The notes below the pieces were generated by a model. That model saw only the letters and a program-made list of their open reading frames with translations, had not been told where the DNA came from and did no database searches. Positions 6,742 to 15,791 of a stretch of 35,796 bases of DNA are shown piece after piece (the stretch's first letter is position 1; each line of letters begins with the position of its first letter). The DNA lies in NCBI RefSeq assembly GCF_032190635.1, contig NZ_JAVLAS010000005.1, positions 1 through 35,796 on the forward strand, given 5' to 3'. A program made the translations under genes and the position numbers. This DNA comes from Levilactobacillus zymae (lineage in GTDB: Bacteria > Bacillota > Bacilli > Lactobacillales > Lactobacillaceae).

Positions 6742-8760
6742 ATGAGTTTTGGTGATAAGGTCATTGATTTATTTATGCCAACTAAAAAAGAGCATAACCA
6801 AGGCAACAGCGACCAAACGGGTAGTAAGCCCAAACCGGAGGTTGAGGATTTTACCAAGCTGATTGATCGCGATAGCTTGCATTCGCTATTCCCGTTTAGC
6901 TGGGAACAGTACCCCACCTACGTCCAGTCGGGCGAGAATTTTATTCGGGTGTTAGCGATTGCTGACTATCCCAAGCGGGTGTATGGCAACTGGTTGTCAG
7001 AATTGAAGCGAAAAAAAGGCGTCATCGATATTGTGCAATATATCGACAGCGCCAGTAACAATTCAATGATTACCTATTACAAGAAGACGATTCAAAATAA
7101 AGAAGCGCAGAAGCTGAATACGTTCGACCCGTATAAAAAGAAAATTCTGCAAAATTATATTGATTCAGCCAACATGCAACTAGATAAATACCTCGATAAT
7201 TCTACCACATTTGTGTACCAACATATGCTGATTTATCTGCGGGCCAACAGTTTAGCAGAACTAGACGACTTAACCGACAACGTTAAGAATACCTTGATTA
7301 AGCTACAGATGAAGCCCTTAGTGCCCGTTAAAGCAACTTTCCAAGCATTTTGGTCAACCATGCCAATTAACGAGAACCTCATGGGGGATTACACCTATAA
7401 AGAGAGTAATACCGAAGTCGCCAGCAGCATGTTTCCTTTTGATGACGCTGAAATTCTGGACTTAAAGCCGAGAAGCGATATTGAAGGAGTTAATAAAGAT
7501 ACCAACAGTTTAATTGCCGTGGATATGCTGGATCGCAATAAGACGCTTAATCAAAATCAAGTCATTATCGGGACTTCCGGGGTTGGTAAAACCACCTATA
7601 TGATCCAGAAAATCTTACGCTACGCCATTCAAGACTATCAAATCTACATTATTGATCCAGAAAATGAATATACCAAAATTGTCGAAGCCCTGGGTGGGGC
7701 AGTCTTACACCTAACTTCTAATGCTAAGTACAAAATTAACCCGCTACAAATCTTTTCCGAAGAAATCTTAAGCGCCGATGAAGCGGTCACAAACCTTGAT
7801 TTATTAGTCAAAGATAAAATCCAGCGATTAAAGGGATTCTTTGAAGTCCTTAAAACCGGCATTACCCAAGTTGAGATGGCAATCCTTGATGATGTCGTTA
7901 AACAAGCTTACGTCAACAGTGGTGTTTTGAAATACAGCCGCTTAAAAGAGATTAAAGACGATCAGTGGCCGACCTTATCCAATGTTTATGACGAATTGGA
8001 GAAACTGGCTGATAAAGACGAAGACAAATTCAGTCGGGTTAAAGACTTTTACTACATCTTAGGCAGCTATACTCATGGTTCTAACAGCCTATTTGACGGT
8101 CACACCAACGTCAACTTAAAGGGGAAGATCATTTCCTTTGATTTAAAGCCACTACAAAGTGAACAGGAAGTCCAATCAGCGGCTTATCTGAATACCTTCC
8201 AGTATTTGTGGGACGAAATTACCAAAGATCGGCATAGCCGCAAGAAATTGTTTGTCGATGAATTTCATTTCTTGACCTTGCACAAAGCAGCCGCCACCTT
8301 TTTCCACCAAGCCTACAAGCGGTTTAGAAAGTATAATGCTGGGGCGATTGCCGGAACGCAGCAAATTCAAGATGTGATCGAAGGAACAACAGATACTGGG
8401 CAGAACATTGGGGAAGCCATTATTGGGAACTCCTATACCAAAGTGTTCTTTGGCCTTGATGGCAAAGGCGTTGATGACGTCATTACTAAGTTGCGTATGA
8501 CGTTCTCAGATAAAGAAAAGAAGCTACTAGAACGTCGTAGACAAGGCGAAGCCCTGATGATCTATGGCAGCCAACGTGCCTTTATGCGCGTCGAGTTGAC
8601 CGAAGAAGAACTACGACTAATCGACCCAGAAGCTTACCAAGAAAAATACAACCGTGATACACCTGAACAGCCAAATTATCAAAAGAGAGTTGTATTGACA
8701 CCAAGTGAGATTGATACCTTAACAACCACAGAAGAGAAAGGGGGAACTTTAAATGAGTAA
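6742..8760 (+). CDS. traE: VirB4-family conjugation ATPase (TraE/TrsE)
   Basis: This 672-residue ATPase energises the type IV secretion channel at the cytoplasmic membrane. Walker A is GTSGVGKTT (residues 277-285) and Walker B is KLFVDEF (about 502-508). YIIDPENEYTKIV and GAIAGTQQIQDVI are typical of VirB4 C-terminal domains. The N-terminal 250 residues match the channel-contact domain. The gene is preceded by AGGAGGCAACAGG and overlaps the next gene by eight bases. Length is usual for the TrsE group. Confidence 0.95.
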   Translation: MSFGDKVIDLFMPTKKEHNQGNSDQTGSKPKPEVEDFTKLIDRDSLHSLFPFSWEQYPTYVQSGENFIRVLAIADYPKRVYGNWLSELKRKKGVIDIVQYIDSASNNSMITYYKKTIQNKEAQKLNTFDPYKKKILQNYIDSANMQLDKYLDNSTTFVYQHMLIYLRANSLAELDDLTDNVKNTLIKLQMKPLVPVKATFQAFWSTMPINENLMGDYTYKESNTEVASSMFPFDDAEILDLKPRSDIEGVNKDTNSLIAVDMLDRNKTLNQNQVIIGTSGVGKTTYMIQKILRYAIQDYQIYIIDPENEYTKIVEALGGAVLHLTSNAKYKINPLQIFSEEILSADEAVTNLDLLVKDKIQRLKGFFEVLKTGITQVEMAILDDVVKQAYVNSGVLKYSRLKEIKDDQWPTLSNVYDELEKLADKDEDKFSRVKDFYYILGSYTHGSNSLFDGHTNVNLKGKIISFDLKPLQSEQEVQSAAYLNTFQYLWDEITKDRHSRKKLFVDEFHFLTLHKAAATFFHQAYKRFRKYNAGAIAGTQQIQDVIEGTTDTGQNIGEAIIGNSYTKVFFGLDGKGVDDVITKLRMTFSDKEKKLLERRRQGEALMIYGSQRAFMRVELTEEELRLIDPEAYQEKYNRDTPEQPNYQKRVVLTPSEIDTLTTTEEKGGTLNE

Positions 8761-10171
8761 AGACTTAGAACTATTAAATATCGAAGTTGGGACGTTTAAA
8801 CGGATAAAAGATAAACTCATTCTTGAGCTTGATCGTAGCCAATTTCGTTATGACAATATTAGTGAATTAAATGAGCTGAAAAAAGAAACCCTAAACTTTT
8901 TACAGCTGCTAAATATCGTGGAACAAGATGAAAGAGTTGTACTTACCTATGCTTTACCCGATCGGGTAAAATCTTTGAAGTCCTTGCCACATGAAAATAA
9001 AGCGATCCGAACAGCCATAGCTAAGGAAATTATGGCGCAAAATGTGGTTGCTGATAGCCAGTATCACATTGCGTTGAACCCAGCTAACCTCTGGTATTAC
9101 CCCATGCAACATGTTTGGTACGCCTATCGGGCCAATGAACTCATGCCCTATGATGACAAGCACAGCAATTTAGCTAAATACAAAGCGCTGATTCTATTTT
9201 GTTTGACGGGGACACCCTATGAACGGCTATTAAGCAATCCTAAAGAAGCCCTAGCTAAACACCCGGACGACTATTTACAACAAGTAGCTAAAGCTACGTC
9301 GTTAAATGAGTTAACGGAAGTGGTTAATGGCATTGAGGATTTTGTGAGCTATCACGAATGGCAGGCAGTTGAAACGGCCCAACAGAAAACCAAACAACGT
9401 TTATGGTTGAGCGTGGCCGGAGTGGCGATTGTGGCCGTTTTGGCTGTCGGTTTAGTCCATAAAAGTGACGAACGGCAATATCAAAGCTTAGCTAACCAGA
9501 ACCAAGCCCAGGTCATGCGATTAAAATATAGCGGTCAAATTCAAACCGCTTTAAATGATCACAAGTGGTCAGAAGCGCAAAAAGATATGCAACGGGCCGG
9601 CTATCCTTCAACTAAGCAAGTCAGTGTCTTTTTAAAGCATCGTCAATACCAGCAAGCTTTAAACGTTGACCCAAGTCAGTTGAACAAGGTTGTTAATGCG
9701 GCTTATGCCAACCAAGATAACAGCCAAGTGGCTGATTGGCAGTTACCAACTAAGGCGACGAGCAAGCAAAAAGACCAGTTGAAACTTGAAAAAGCGATTG
9801 TTAATTATGATACCAATACGCTTAATAACCAATTATCCTTTACGACGAACGCTGATGTTTTATTGAGAATGGGACAAGCCTTCCTAGCCCATAACGATAC
9901 GCAAGACGCCCAGACCGTCCAAACCAAATTAGCCGGTGTGAATAGTCCTAAAGCTAAGTATTTAAAAGCCCTGTTAAGTCTCAATGCCGCTAAGAACGAA
10001 GTTAGTGACACCCAAAAGAAGTTAGATGACGCCAACAAGATTGATGGTAGTAAAGATAAGGACAAAGACAAGAAGGTGGATTCGGCTAAGTCGGACTTAA
10101 AGAATGCGCAGAGTGACCAATCAGCAGCGCAAAAACAAGTCGATCAGGCCAAGCACAAAGTGGGTGATTAA
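8753..10171 (+). CDS. TrsF-like membrane protein with EssB/YukC-like N-domain
   Basis: This 472-residue protein has a soluble N-terminal domain (1-215), one transmembrane helix (about 219-237, LWLSVAGVAIVAVLAVGLV) and an extracellular helical part. A long Lys/Asp-rich coiled coil (about 415-472) ends it. The segment NPANLWYYPMQHVWYAYRAN followed by KALILFCLTGTPYERLL resembles the degenerate kinase fold of EssB/YukC in type VII secretion. The family link is inferred from pattern, not a search. It sits in the TrsF slot between VirB4 and the wall hydrolase and likely scaffolds the channel. Confidence 0.7.
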   Translation: MSKDLELLNIEVGTFKRIKDKLILELDRSQFRYDNISELNELKKETLNFLQLLNIVEQDERVVLTYALPDRVKSLKSLPHENKAIRTAIAKEIMAQNVVADSQYHIALNPANLWYYPMQHVWYAYRANELMPYDDKHSNLAKYKALILFCLTGTPYERLLSNPKEALAKHPDDYLQQVAKATSLNELTEVVNGIEDFVSYHEWQAVETAQQKTKQRLWLSVAGVAIVAVLAVGLVHKSDERQYQSLANQNQAQVMRLKYSGQIQTALNDHKWSEAQKDMQRAGYPSTKQVSVFLKHRQYQQALNVDPSQLNKVVNAAYANQDNSQVADWQLPTKATSKQKDQLKLEKAIVNYDTNTLNNQLSFTTNADVLLRMGQAFLAHNDTQDAQTVQTKLAGVNSPKAKYLKALLSLNAAKNEVSDTQKKLDDANKIDGSKDKDKDKKVDSAKSDLKNAQSDQSAAQKQVDQAKHKVGD

Positions 10172-11326
10172 ATGCAGGTATTGTCGTTTGAATATAAGAA
10201 AAAGAAGTGGAAGTTGATTGCTTATATTGTGGGCGGCGCCATTCTGCTAATCATCTTGCTGATCGCCGCGATTACTGGTCAGCTACAAGAAAACAGTTGT
10301 GATAACTCAACCACCATAGAGACGCAATTAGATAGTAAGAGCATGACGGAAAATGCCAAAAACATTTATGCGCACTGGAAGCAAAAGTATGGTGCCACCC
10401 CACAAGCGGCCGCCGGTATCTTGGGCGTCTTACAACTAGAAAGTCGCCTTGATCCTAAGTCCGTCAATTCAAGCTCCGGGGCCACGGGCTTAGCCCAGTG
10501 GTTAGGCGGCCGTAAAGATAAGTTGGAGGACTTAGCCCACAAAGAAAACAAACCAGCGACCAATCTCGGGGTTCAGTTGGACTATCTCGATCAAGAATTG
10601 AACAGTAGTTACTATGCGTCAAACAAGCAGATCTTTAAATATACGGACGTGCACAAAGCGACGAAAGCCTGGTTAATGGATTACGAGGGCATGAGTAAGA
10701 ACCCGGAACAATGGTATCTAAGCCAAAGATACGGGTATGCCGATCACTGGTATTCCGTGTTCGGGGCGAGTGATCCCGTGGCCGGTAATACGTTAGATAA
10801 TGCAAGTTCAGGAGATCTGACCGAGTTAGGTTGTGATAGTGACCCGAGCTATTCTGGTGGTAGCATTGTTAAAAACGCGGAAAGTATGAAGGGCGACTTC
10901 TATTATGTTCAAACCCACCCTAGCCCCGATTTAGGTAGTGATTTAAAGAATCCTAACAAAACCGGTGGGACAGATTGTTCAGGCTTTGTCTGGTTAGCGC
11001 TTAATAAAGCTGGTTACAAGGTACCGGATAACATGGGCTGGTTTACCGGCGCGATGGCCAGTGACGCCAAAGGTAGCCATCAATACTTGAAACAGATCAG
11101 TGAAAATGACGCGAAAGCCGGCGATATTGTCATCGTCAATCAAGGTGCGGGAGCCGGAAACAACGGCCATACTGCCATTCTGCTAGGCAAATGGCAAGGC
11201 AAAGCCACCAAAATCATTGAACAAGGTGGCGTAGGCGACAAGGTTAACGAAAGCACCTTTGGCACCGCTTTTTATAGCTTACTAAGTGGTAGCGATGTAA
11301 CGTTAGCTCGGCCAATCAAGAAGTAA
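10172..11326 (+). CDS. traG: Bifunctional peptidoglycan hydrolase of the transfer channel (TraG/TrsG)
   Basis: This 384-residue membrane-anchored enzyme opens the wall for the conjugation channel. A transmembrane anchor spans about residues 14-34. Domain 1 (60-200) is a phage-tail-lysozyme/transglycosylase-like fold with GILGVLQLESRLDP (likely catalytic Glu90) and SSGATGLAQWLGGR. Domain 2 (230-384) is an NlpC/P60 or CHAP-type cysteine peptidase with TDCSGFVW (Cys269) and NNGHTAILLG (His333). The gene abuts the previous one with no gap and is followed by GGAGG for the next. The two-domain layout equals pSK41 TrsG and pIP501 TraG. Confidence 0.93.
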   Translation: MQVLSFEYKKKKWKLIAYIVGGAILLIILLIAAITGQLQENSCDNSTTIETQLDSKSMTENAKNIYAHWKQKYGATPQAAAGILGVLQLESRLDPKSVNSSSGATGLAQWLGGRKDKLEDLAHKENKPATNLGVQLDYLDQELNSSYYASNKQIFKYTDVHKATKAWLMDYEGMSKNPEQWYLSQRYGYADHWYSVFGASDPVAGNTLDNASSGDLTELGCDSDPSYSGGSIVKNAESMKGDFYYVQTHPSPDLGSDLKNPNKTGGTDCSGFVWLALNKAGYKVPDNMGWFTGAMASDAKGSHQYLKQISENDAKAGDIVIVNQGAGAGNNGHTAILLGKWQGKATKIIEQGGVGDKVNESTFGTAFYSLLSGSDVTLARPIKK

Positions 11327-11340
11327 GGAGGAACCAACAA

Positions 11341-11958
11341 ATGAAGCGTAGCGTGGTTTTAAGTATTGCACTTGGTAGTTTGATCTTAATTATGTCATTA
11401 GGAACGAATGCTTATCAACATAGCCAAGTTAAGCAGGCGCAACAACAGATCAGTCGCTTACAACAGCAGAAGCGCCAAGTTAGTCAGCAATTGACTAAAA
11501 CCAACCAACAAAAGCAGTTATTGAGCACCCAAATTGACAGTTATAAGACCTACCAAAATAATAAAGACAAAAGTCAGGCTGAACTGAGTTTTAATACGGT
11601 AGTCACCAGGTTCTTTAAGGTCATGAACAACTTTAAGCCCAAGACCTACGGACAGCGTAAAGATGGCGTGAAAGACTTGATTTCCGACAAGCTATATCAG
11701 CAATACTTTTCAAACAAAGGCACGTATGGTGATAGCAATAGTGTTTCAGCTAAGTTAAACCAACTGAACCTGTATACGCAAAGCAAGCAGGGGCAAAACA
11801 TGAAGGGCTTGACCGTCGTCAGTTATGAAAGTAAGAGTGGCAACAACGACTGGCAAAAGGCGACGGTACTTTATCAAGTGACTTTCGATACCACCACGGA
11901 TCGAATCACTGATGTACAGAATCTTGGGAACAGTTTTAAAGCGAGTGACCTTGATTAA
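11341..11958 (+). CDS. Membrane-anchored coiled-coil conjugation protein (TrsH-position)
   Basis: This 205-residue protein has an N-terminal signal anchor (about 5-25), then a glutamine-rich coiled coil (27-75), then a compact extracellular domain (80-205). Single-pass proteins with a C-terminal NTF2-like domain in this place are often VirB8/TcpC-like channel components; the fold here is inferred only from topology. AAGGAGG precedes the ATG. The 3' end overlaps the next gene by eight bases if that gene starts at its TTG. Confidence 0.6.
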   Translation: MKRSVVLSIALGSLILIMSLGTNAYQHSQVKQAQQQISRLQQQKRQVSQQLTKTNQQKQLLSTQIDSYKTYQNNKDKSQAELSFNTVVTRFFKVMNNFKPKTYGQRKDGVKDLISDKLYQQYFSNKGTYGDSNSVSAKLNQLNLYTQSKQGQNMKGLTVVSYESKSGNNDWQKATVLYQVTFDTTTDRITDVQNLGNSFKASDLD

Positions 11959-12313
11959 AAAAGTAAGCAAAGCCCTAGCGGTGATCGTGGTGATACTTGC
12001 AGTATTAGGCTTTGCAGGTCATAGCTATGTGAACCATGTTGAGAAAGAGAAAACAGTTGTGACGCTGGCTAAGCACCCTAAAAAAGTGTTGTTCTTCTAT
12101 CGCGATGATTGCCCGGATTGCCAAGCTATTTTTCATCAGATTTATTGGCACAACGCAATCAGTCACAACATCGTCTTGATTAACATGAACCAACCGCAGA
12201 ATCGGCATTACATTCAAAAATATCAATTAACGTCAGTACCAACCTTGATCCATGGCAAGCAACGATACTCCGGTACCAACCAACAAAGGATTAAACAGAT
12301 AGTAGGTGATTAG
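11951..12313 (+). CDS. Membrane-anchored thioredoxin-like protein
   Basis: From the TTG at 11951 this gives 120 residues: a hydrophobic N-terminal anchor (about 6-26) and a thioredoxin-like domain. The domain contains FFYRDDCPDCQ (Cys54 and Cys57) and the cis-proline loop TSVPTLI. It faces the outside and would form or shuffle disulfides, perhaps in the cysteine-containing channel hydrolase. An ATG at 11912 gives an N-terminus lying before the hydrophobic anchor and overlapping the previous gene more deeply, so the later start is preferred; neither has a strong ribosome site. The stop directly abuts the next ATG. Confidence 0.75.
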   Translation: MIKKVSKALAVIVVILAVLGFAGHSYVNHVEKEKTVVTLAKHPKKVLFFYRDDCPDCQAIFHQIYWHNAISHNIVLINMNQPQNRHYIQKYQLTSVPTLIHGKQRYSGTNQQRIKQIVGD

Positions 12314-12784
12314 ATGAAAGACAAATTATTAAACAGCGTTAAAGTCAGCTGGCCATATCTACTAACGCTAATCATTGGCTTGTATTTAGCGGAGATTTTG
12401 GCCGGATCTGTCATGGCCTTGTCGCACTATAAACTAACTTTTGCGAATCATATGCCAACGGTGTTAAAGCAGTTAGCCTTACACCCCTGGCGCTATTACA
12501 ACTTGTATTTGGGCCAAAAGAATCCGGTATTAATTATCGTCAGTATTGCTGTGGTACTATACACCGTCTATTTTGCCTTGAAACGGAACAGCAAGCATAA
12601 AGCTTGGGAAACTGCGGACACTGAAACCCACGGGAGTGCGACTTGGGGCAATCTAAAAGATTTGAGCGACCATTACTTTAGTATCAATGCCAAAGACCTC
12701 ACCACAGCGTTTAACAGGAGCACCACAACAGAAATATTAGAGGCATTAACAAAACAAGAAACACAATCCAAGACAGGCAAGTGA
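12314..12784 (+). CDS. Membrane-anchor subunit of a split T4CP (VirD4 N-terminal part)
   Basis: This 156-residue protein has two transmembrane segments (about 14-36 and 71-89). It then carries HGSATWGNLKDL (from residue 106), which in one-piece VirD4 proteins directly precedes the nucleotide-binding core. The core is encoded separately at 13014. pIP501 has a comparable arrangement in which TraI anchors the TraJ coupling ATPase. The gene abuts the thioredoxin-like gene and ends in GTGA, overlapping nothing essential. It probably tethers the coupling ATPase. Confidence 0.75.
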   Translation: MKDKLLNSVKVSWPYLLTLIIGLYLAEILAGSVMALSHYKLTFANHMPTVLKQLALHPWRYYNLYLGQKNPVLIIVSIAVVLYTVYFALKRNSKHKAWETADTETHGSATWGNLKDLSDHYFSINAKDLTTAFNRSTTTEILEALTKQETQSKTGK

Positions 12785-12799
12785 AAGGAAGTAAGAAGC

Positions 12800-12970
12800 A
12801 TGAACAGACCAGATTTATTAGTACGAATAGTTACGATCATCACGTTGTTAATTGCGATAGTTTTGTTCCTATTTCAGGGAGGGAGCACACTAACTTTTGT
12901 ATTTACAATTATCACAGTCATTTTATCTTTCATTTATCAGTTAATCAGAATACAGATGAAAAAGAAGTAA
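12800..12970 (+). CDS. Small two-helix membrane protein between the T4CP halves
   Basis: This 56-residue frame begins MNRPDLLVRIVTIITLLIA and has AAAGGAAG (12784-12791) upstream. Two hydrophobic helices (about 8-25 and 29-48) are followed by a basic end, MKKK. It is more protein-like than the overlapping 78-residue frame 12781-13017, which lacks hydrophobic or repeated pattern. It could be a third part of the split coupling-protein complex. It is too short to assign to a family. Confidence 0.7.
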   Translation: MNRPDLLVRIVTIITLLIAIVLFLFQGGSTLTFVFTIITVILSFIYQLIRIQMKKK

Positions 12971-13013
12971 ATCAGAAAAATCATCTAAAGCTAACCGCAT
13001 TGGAGGTAAACGC

Positions 13014-14525
13014 ATGAATGGGACAATTTTAGGAATCGTGGATAAACAAATTGTTTACCAAAATAACAGTACCAAACCCAACCGGAACATCTTTGTGGTT
13101 GGGGGCCCAGGATCGTATAAGACTCAATCAGTCGTGATTACCAACCTGTTTAACGAAACGGAGAACAGCATTGTCGTAACCGACCCGAAAGGGGAATTAT
13201 ACGAAAAGACGGCCGGTATCAAACTAGCCCAGGGTTATCAAGTACATGTCGTCAACTTTGCCAACATGGCGCACAGTGATCGCTACAATCCTTTTGATTA
13301 TATTCAACGGGATATTCAAGCTGAAACCGTCGCCACGAAGATCGTTCAGAGTGAAAATGCCGAAGGCAAAAAAGATGTGTGGTTTAGTACCCAAAGACAG
13401 CTTTTGAAGGCTTTAATCCTGTTTGTCATGAACCACCGGTCACCAGAACAACGGAATTTGGCGGGTGTGACCCAAGTGTTGCAAGAAAACGATGTGGAAG
13501 CCGAGGAAAAGGGCGCAGATAGTCCGTTAGATATCTTGTTTCTTGATTTAACCATGACTGATCCAGCGAGACGCGCTTATGAGTTAGGGTTCAAAAAAGC
13601 CAAAGGGGAAATGAAAGCCAGCATTATTGAAAGCCTGTTGGCGACCATCTCGAAATTCGTTGACAAAGAAGTGGCTGATTTTACCAGCTTTTCTGATTTT
13701 GATTTAAAAGAGATCGGCAATGACAAAGTGGTGCTATACGTGATTATCCCCGTCATGGATAACACTTATGAAAGCTTCATCAATCTGTTTTTCTCACAAT
13801 TGTTTGATGAATTATACAAATTAGCCGCCGATCATCACGCTAAATTGCCCCACCAAGTTGACTTTATCCTTGATGAATTTGTCAATTTAGGGAAGTTTCC
13901 TAAGTACGAAGAATTTCTGGCGACGTGCCGGGGGTACGGTATTGGCGTGACGACCATTTGTCAGACCTTAACCCAGCTACAAGCCTTGTATGGTAAGGAT
14001 AAGGCCGAAAGTATCTTAGGTAATCATGCCGTTAAAATTTGCTTAAATGCTGCTAATGACGTAACTGCTAAATACTTTAGTGATTTACTAGGAAAATCAA
14101 CGGTTAAAGTGGAAACGGGAAGTGAAAGTACTAGTCACAGTAAGGAAGAGAGCCACAGTAAGAGCGATAGTTACAGCTATACGAGCCGTTCGCTGATGAC
14201 ACCTGATGAAATCATGCGTATGCCTGAAGATCAGAGCTTATTAATCTTTAGTAATGTCCGACCAGTCAAAGCTACAAAAGCGTTCCAATTTAAACTATTT
14301 CCAGGAGCCGATCATTTGGTTAACTTGTCACAAAACGATTATCAAGGCCAACCAGAAGCCAGCCAGGAAACCCACTTTAAGAATAAGGTAGATAAGTGGA
14401 ATCAGACAGTTAAAGCACAGCACCAAGCCAAAAAAGACGATCAAACAACCGATGACGAAGAAGACAAATTGCAGGATAATATCGATCAAGAATTAGAGTC
14501 TAGACATAAGAAAATGCTTGGATAA
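13014..14525 (+). CDS. traK: Type IV coupling protein ATPase core (VirD4/TrsK), no membrane domain
   Basis: This 503-residue protein links the relaxosome to the secretion channel. It starts directly at the nucleotide-binding domain, with no transmembrane segment. Walker A is GGPGSYKT (residues 30-37), with Tyr where the canonical motif has Gly. VVTDPKGELYEKTA follows. Walker B is FILDEF (Asp287-Glu288), and CRGYGIGVTTICQTLTQLQ is the conserved VirD4 segment. The Ser/Thr-rich stretch near 365-390 is usual for TrsK proteins. GGAGG precedes the ATG. The missing N-terminus is encoded at 12314. Confidence 0.93.
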   Translation: MNGTILGIVDKQIVYQNNSTKPNRNIFVVGGPGSYKTQSVVITNLFNETENSIVVTDPKGELYEKTAGIKLAQGYQVHVVNFANMAHSDRYNPFDYIQRDIQAETVATKIVQSENAEGKKDVWFSTQRQLLKALILFVMNHRSPEQRNLAGVTQVLQENDVEAEEKGADSPLDILFLDLTMTDPARRAYELGFKKAKGEMKASIIESLLATISKFVDKEVADFTSFSDFDLKEIGNDKVVLYVIIPVMDNTYESFINLFFSQLFDELYKLAADHHAKLPHQVDFILDEFVNLGKFPKYEEFLATCRGYGIGVTTICQTLTQLQALYGKDKAESILGNHAVKICLNAANDVTAKYFSDLLGKSTVKVETGSESTSHSKEESHSKSDSYSYTSRSLMTPDEIMRMPEDQSLLIFSNVRPVKATKAFQFKLFPGADHLVNLSQNDYQGQPEASQETHFKNKVDKWNQTVKAQHQAKKDDQTTDDEEDKLQDNIDQELESRHKKMLG

Positions 14526-14539
14526 TGGAGGATATATTA

Positions 14540-14914
14540 ATGAAAAAATATTGGAAATATATAATCGCTGTGATGACAGTGTTACTGATTGCTGTCGGTC
14601 TAACCGCCTGCGGAAAGTCTACAGCACAGGATTTGCAAAGTAATAAATGGTATCTCAACCAAAAAGGACAAAGCTACAAAACCCAATTTAATAAAAAAAC
14701 AATGATTATTGAAAGCCCCTTGATGAATGTAAATGCCAATTATTCAGTCAGTAATACTTCTGGTAAAGAATATTTAAAAGTAAATACTGATGATGAGAAA
14801 AATCAAAAATTTGAATTAACTCAAATTAGCGATGGTTATAAAGCTAAAGCAATAAATAAAACTGCCAAAGCAGATGACGGATTAGGAAGCTTTGAATTAC
14901 AAAAAAGGAAGTAA
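14540..14914 (+). CDS. Small lipoprotein in the tra operon
   Basis: This 124-residue protein has a lipoprotein signal: positively charged MKKYWKYI, a hydrophobic core, then the lipobox LTAC with Cys24. The ATG at 14540 is chosen because GGAGG lies at 14527-14531; an ATG at 14525 would contain that site. The mature part is a small beta-rich domain. Lipoproteins in this place of a transfer operon can act in surface exclusion or channel assembly; neither can be shown here. Confidence 0.75.
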   Translation: MKKYWKYIIAVMTVLLIAVGLTACGKSTAQDLQSNKWYLNQKGQSYKTQFNKKTMIIESPLMNVNANYSVSNTSGKEYLKVNTDDEKNQKFELTQISDGYKAKAINKTAKADDGLGSFELQKRK

Positions 14915-14919
14915 TAGAT

Positions 14920-15777
14920 ATGTTTGTTTTAGGTGATATTTCAGGACTGGTTCAGGGAGCGATTGCTAAGTTTTTTGAATGGGCACTGTCTGGTTTGTTG
15001 GACGGTTTATTCAACATCTGCAAGGCCATTATTGACCAGGCCAATCAAAGCTTGCCAATTGTTAAAACGTGGTATGCCATCTTCCTGTCCTTTGCGACAT
15101 CGTTAGTCGTTGTGGTCGTCCTTGGCCGCATTGTGATGACAATTCTAAAAGAGGCAGATGAAAGTACAGATGTTACTTGGGCTAATATTATCATGGACGG
15201 GATTAAATCAGCGGCCGTGATTCCGGTTTTCGTGTTTTTACAGGGCTTTATTCAAGGTTCAATTACCTTGCCCCTGCTAAAGTATATGTTTAGTTCTGAT
15301 CAGAAATTCACTGCTAAATCAATTACCGGCATGAATAAAGTTCCTGGGCTAAAAGATGTTGGCATTTCGCTACCCTTACAGATTTTGTTTCTGCTAATCT
15401 TCACTGTCGTAACCGTCGTGTTCTTTATCAAGATGTGTGTGTTTGTGGCTGATATGGCTTGGTATAACCTGACGATTCCTTTAGCTGCAATGAGCATGGC
15501 GACCGAAAGCTTTGATTATAGTGGTACGTGGTGGAAGAAGTACATTTATTACAATGCTTCCATTATTAGCCAGGTGCTTTGTATGTCATTATCAGTATGG
15601 TGTTTCACTAATATGGCTAAATATGGGTTTATTGCTTTTATTGCTTCAATCGGATTCGGTTTTCTGGTGGTCAAAACACCTGACGCCGTTAAAGACTTTT
15701 GGGCTTCAACCGGTGTGACTAAAAGTACTGGTATGGGTGCCATGAGAATTTTTCAAAATTATTTCCGTAACCACTAG
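14920..15777 (+). CDS. VirB6/TrbL-like polytopic membrane protein (TraL)
   Basis: This 285-residue protein has about five to six transmembrane helices. They lie at roughly 45-70, 90-112, 145-170, 175-195, 215-235 and 238-258. This is the VirB6/TrsL type that forms the inner channel. It begins MFVLGDISGLVQGAIAKFFEW, with an amphipathic N-terminal helix as in the family, and has GGAAG upstream of the ATG. It lies between the lipoprotein gene and another two-helix membrane protein in the transfer operon. Confidence 0.85.
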   Translation: MFVLGDISGLVQGAIAKFFEWALSGLLDGLFNICKAIIDQANQSLPIVKTWYAIFLSFATSLVVVVVLGRIVMTILKEADESTDVTWANIIMDGIKSAAVIPVFVFLQGFIQGSITLPLLKYMFSSDQKFTAKSITGMNKVPGLKDVGISLPLQILFLLIFTVVTVVFFIKMCVFVADMAWYNLTIPLAAMSMATESFDYSGTWWKKYIYYNASIISQVLCMSLSVWCFTNMAKYGFIAFIASIGFGFLVVKTPDAVKDFWASTGVTKSTGMGAMRIFQNYFRNH

Positions 15778-15791
15778 GAGGAAAAATAGTT

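Noticed and set aside
11912..11950. Upstream ATG extension of the thioredoxin-like gene
   Set aside because: It overlaps the previous gene by 47 bases and adds a stretch ahead of the membrane anchor without a ribosome site; kept only as an alternative start.
12781..13017. 78-residue rightward frame between the T4CP halves
   Set aside because: Its composition is unlike a protein of this operon, and the overlapping 12800-12970 frame has a ribosome site and two clear membrane helices.
15512..15718. Second-frame ORF within the VirB6-like gene
   Set aside because: It is a shadow in another frame of a strongly supported membrane protein gene with its own ribosome site.
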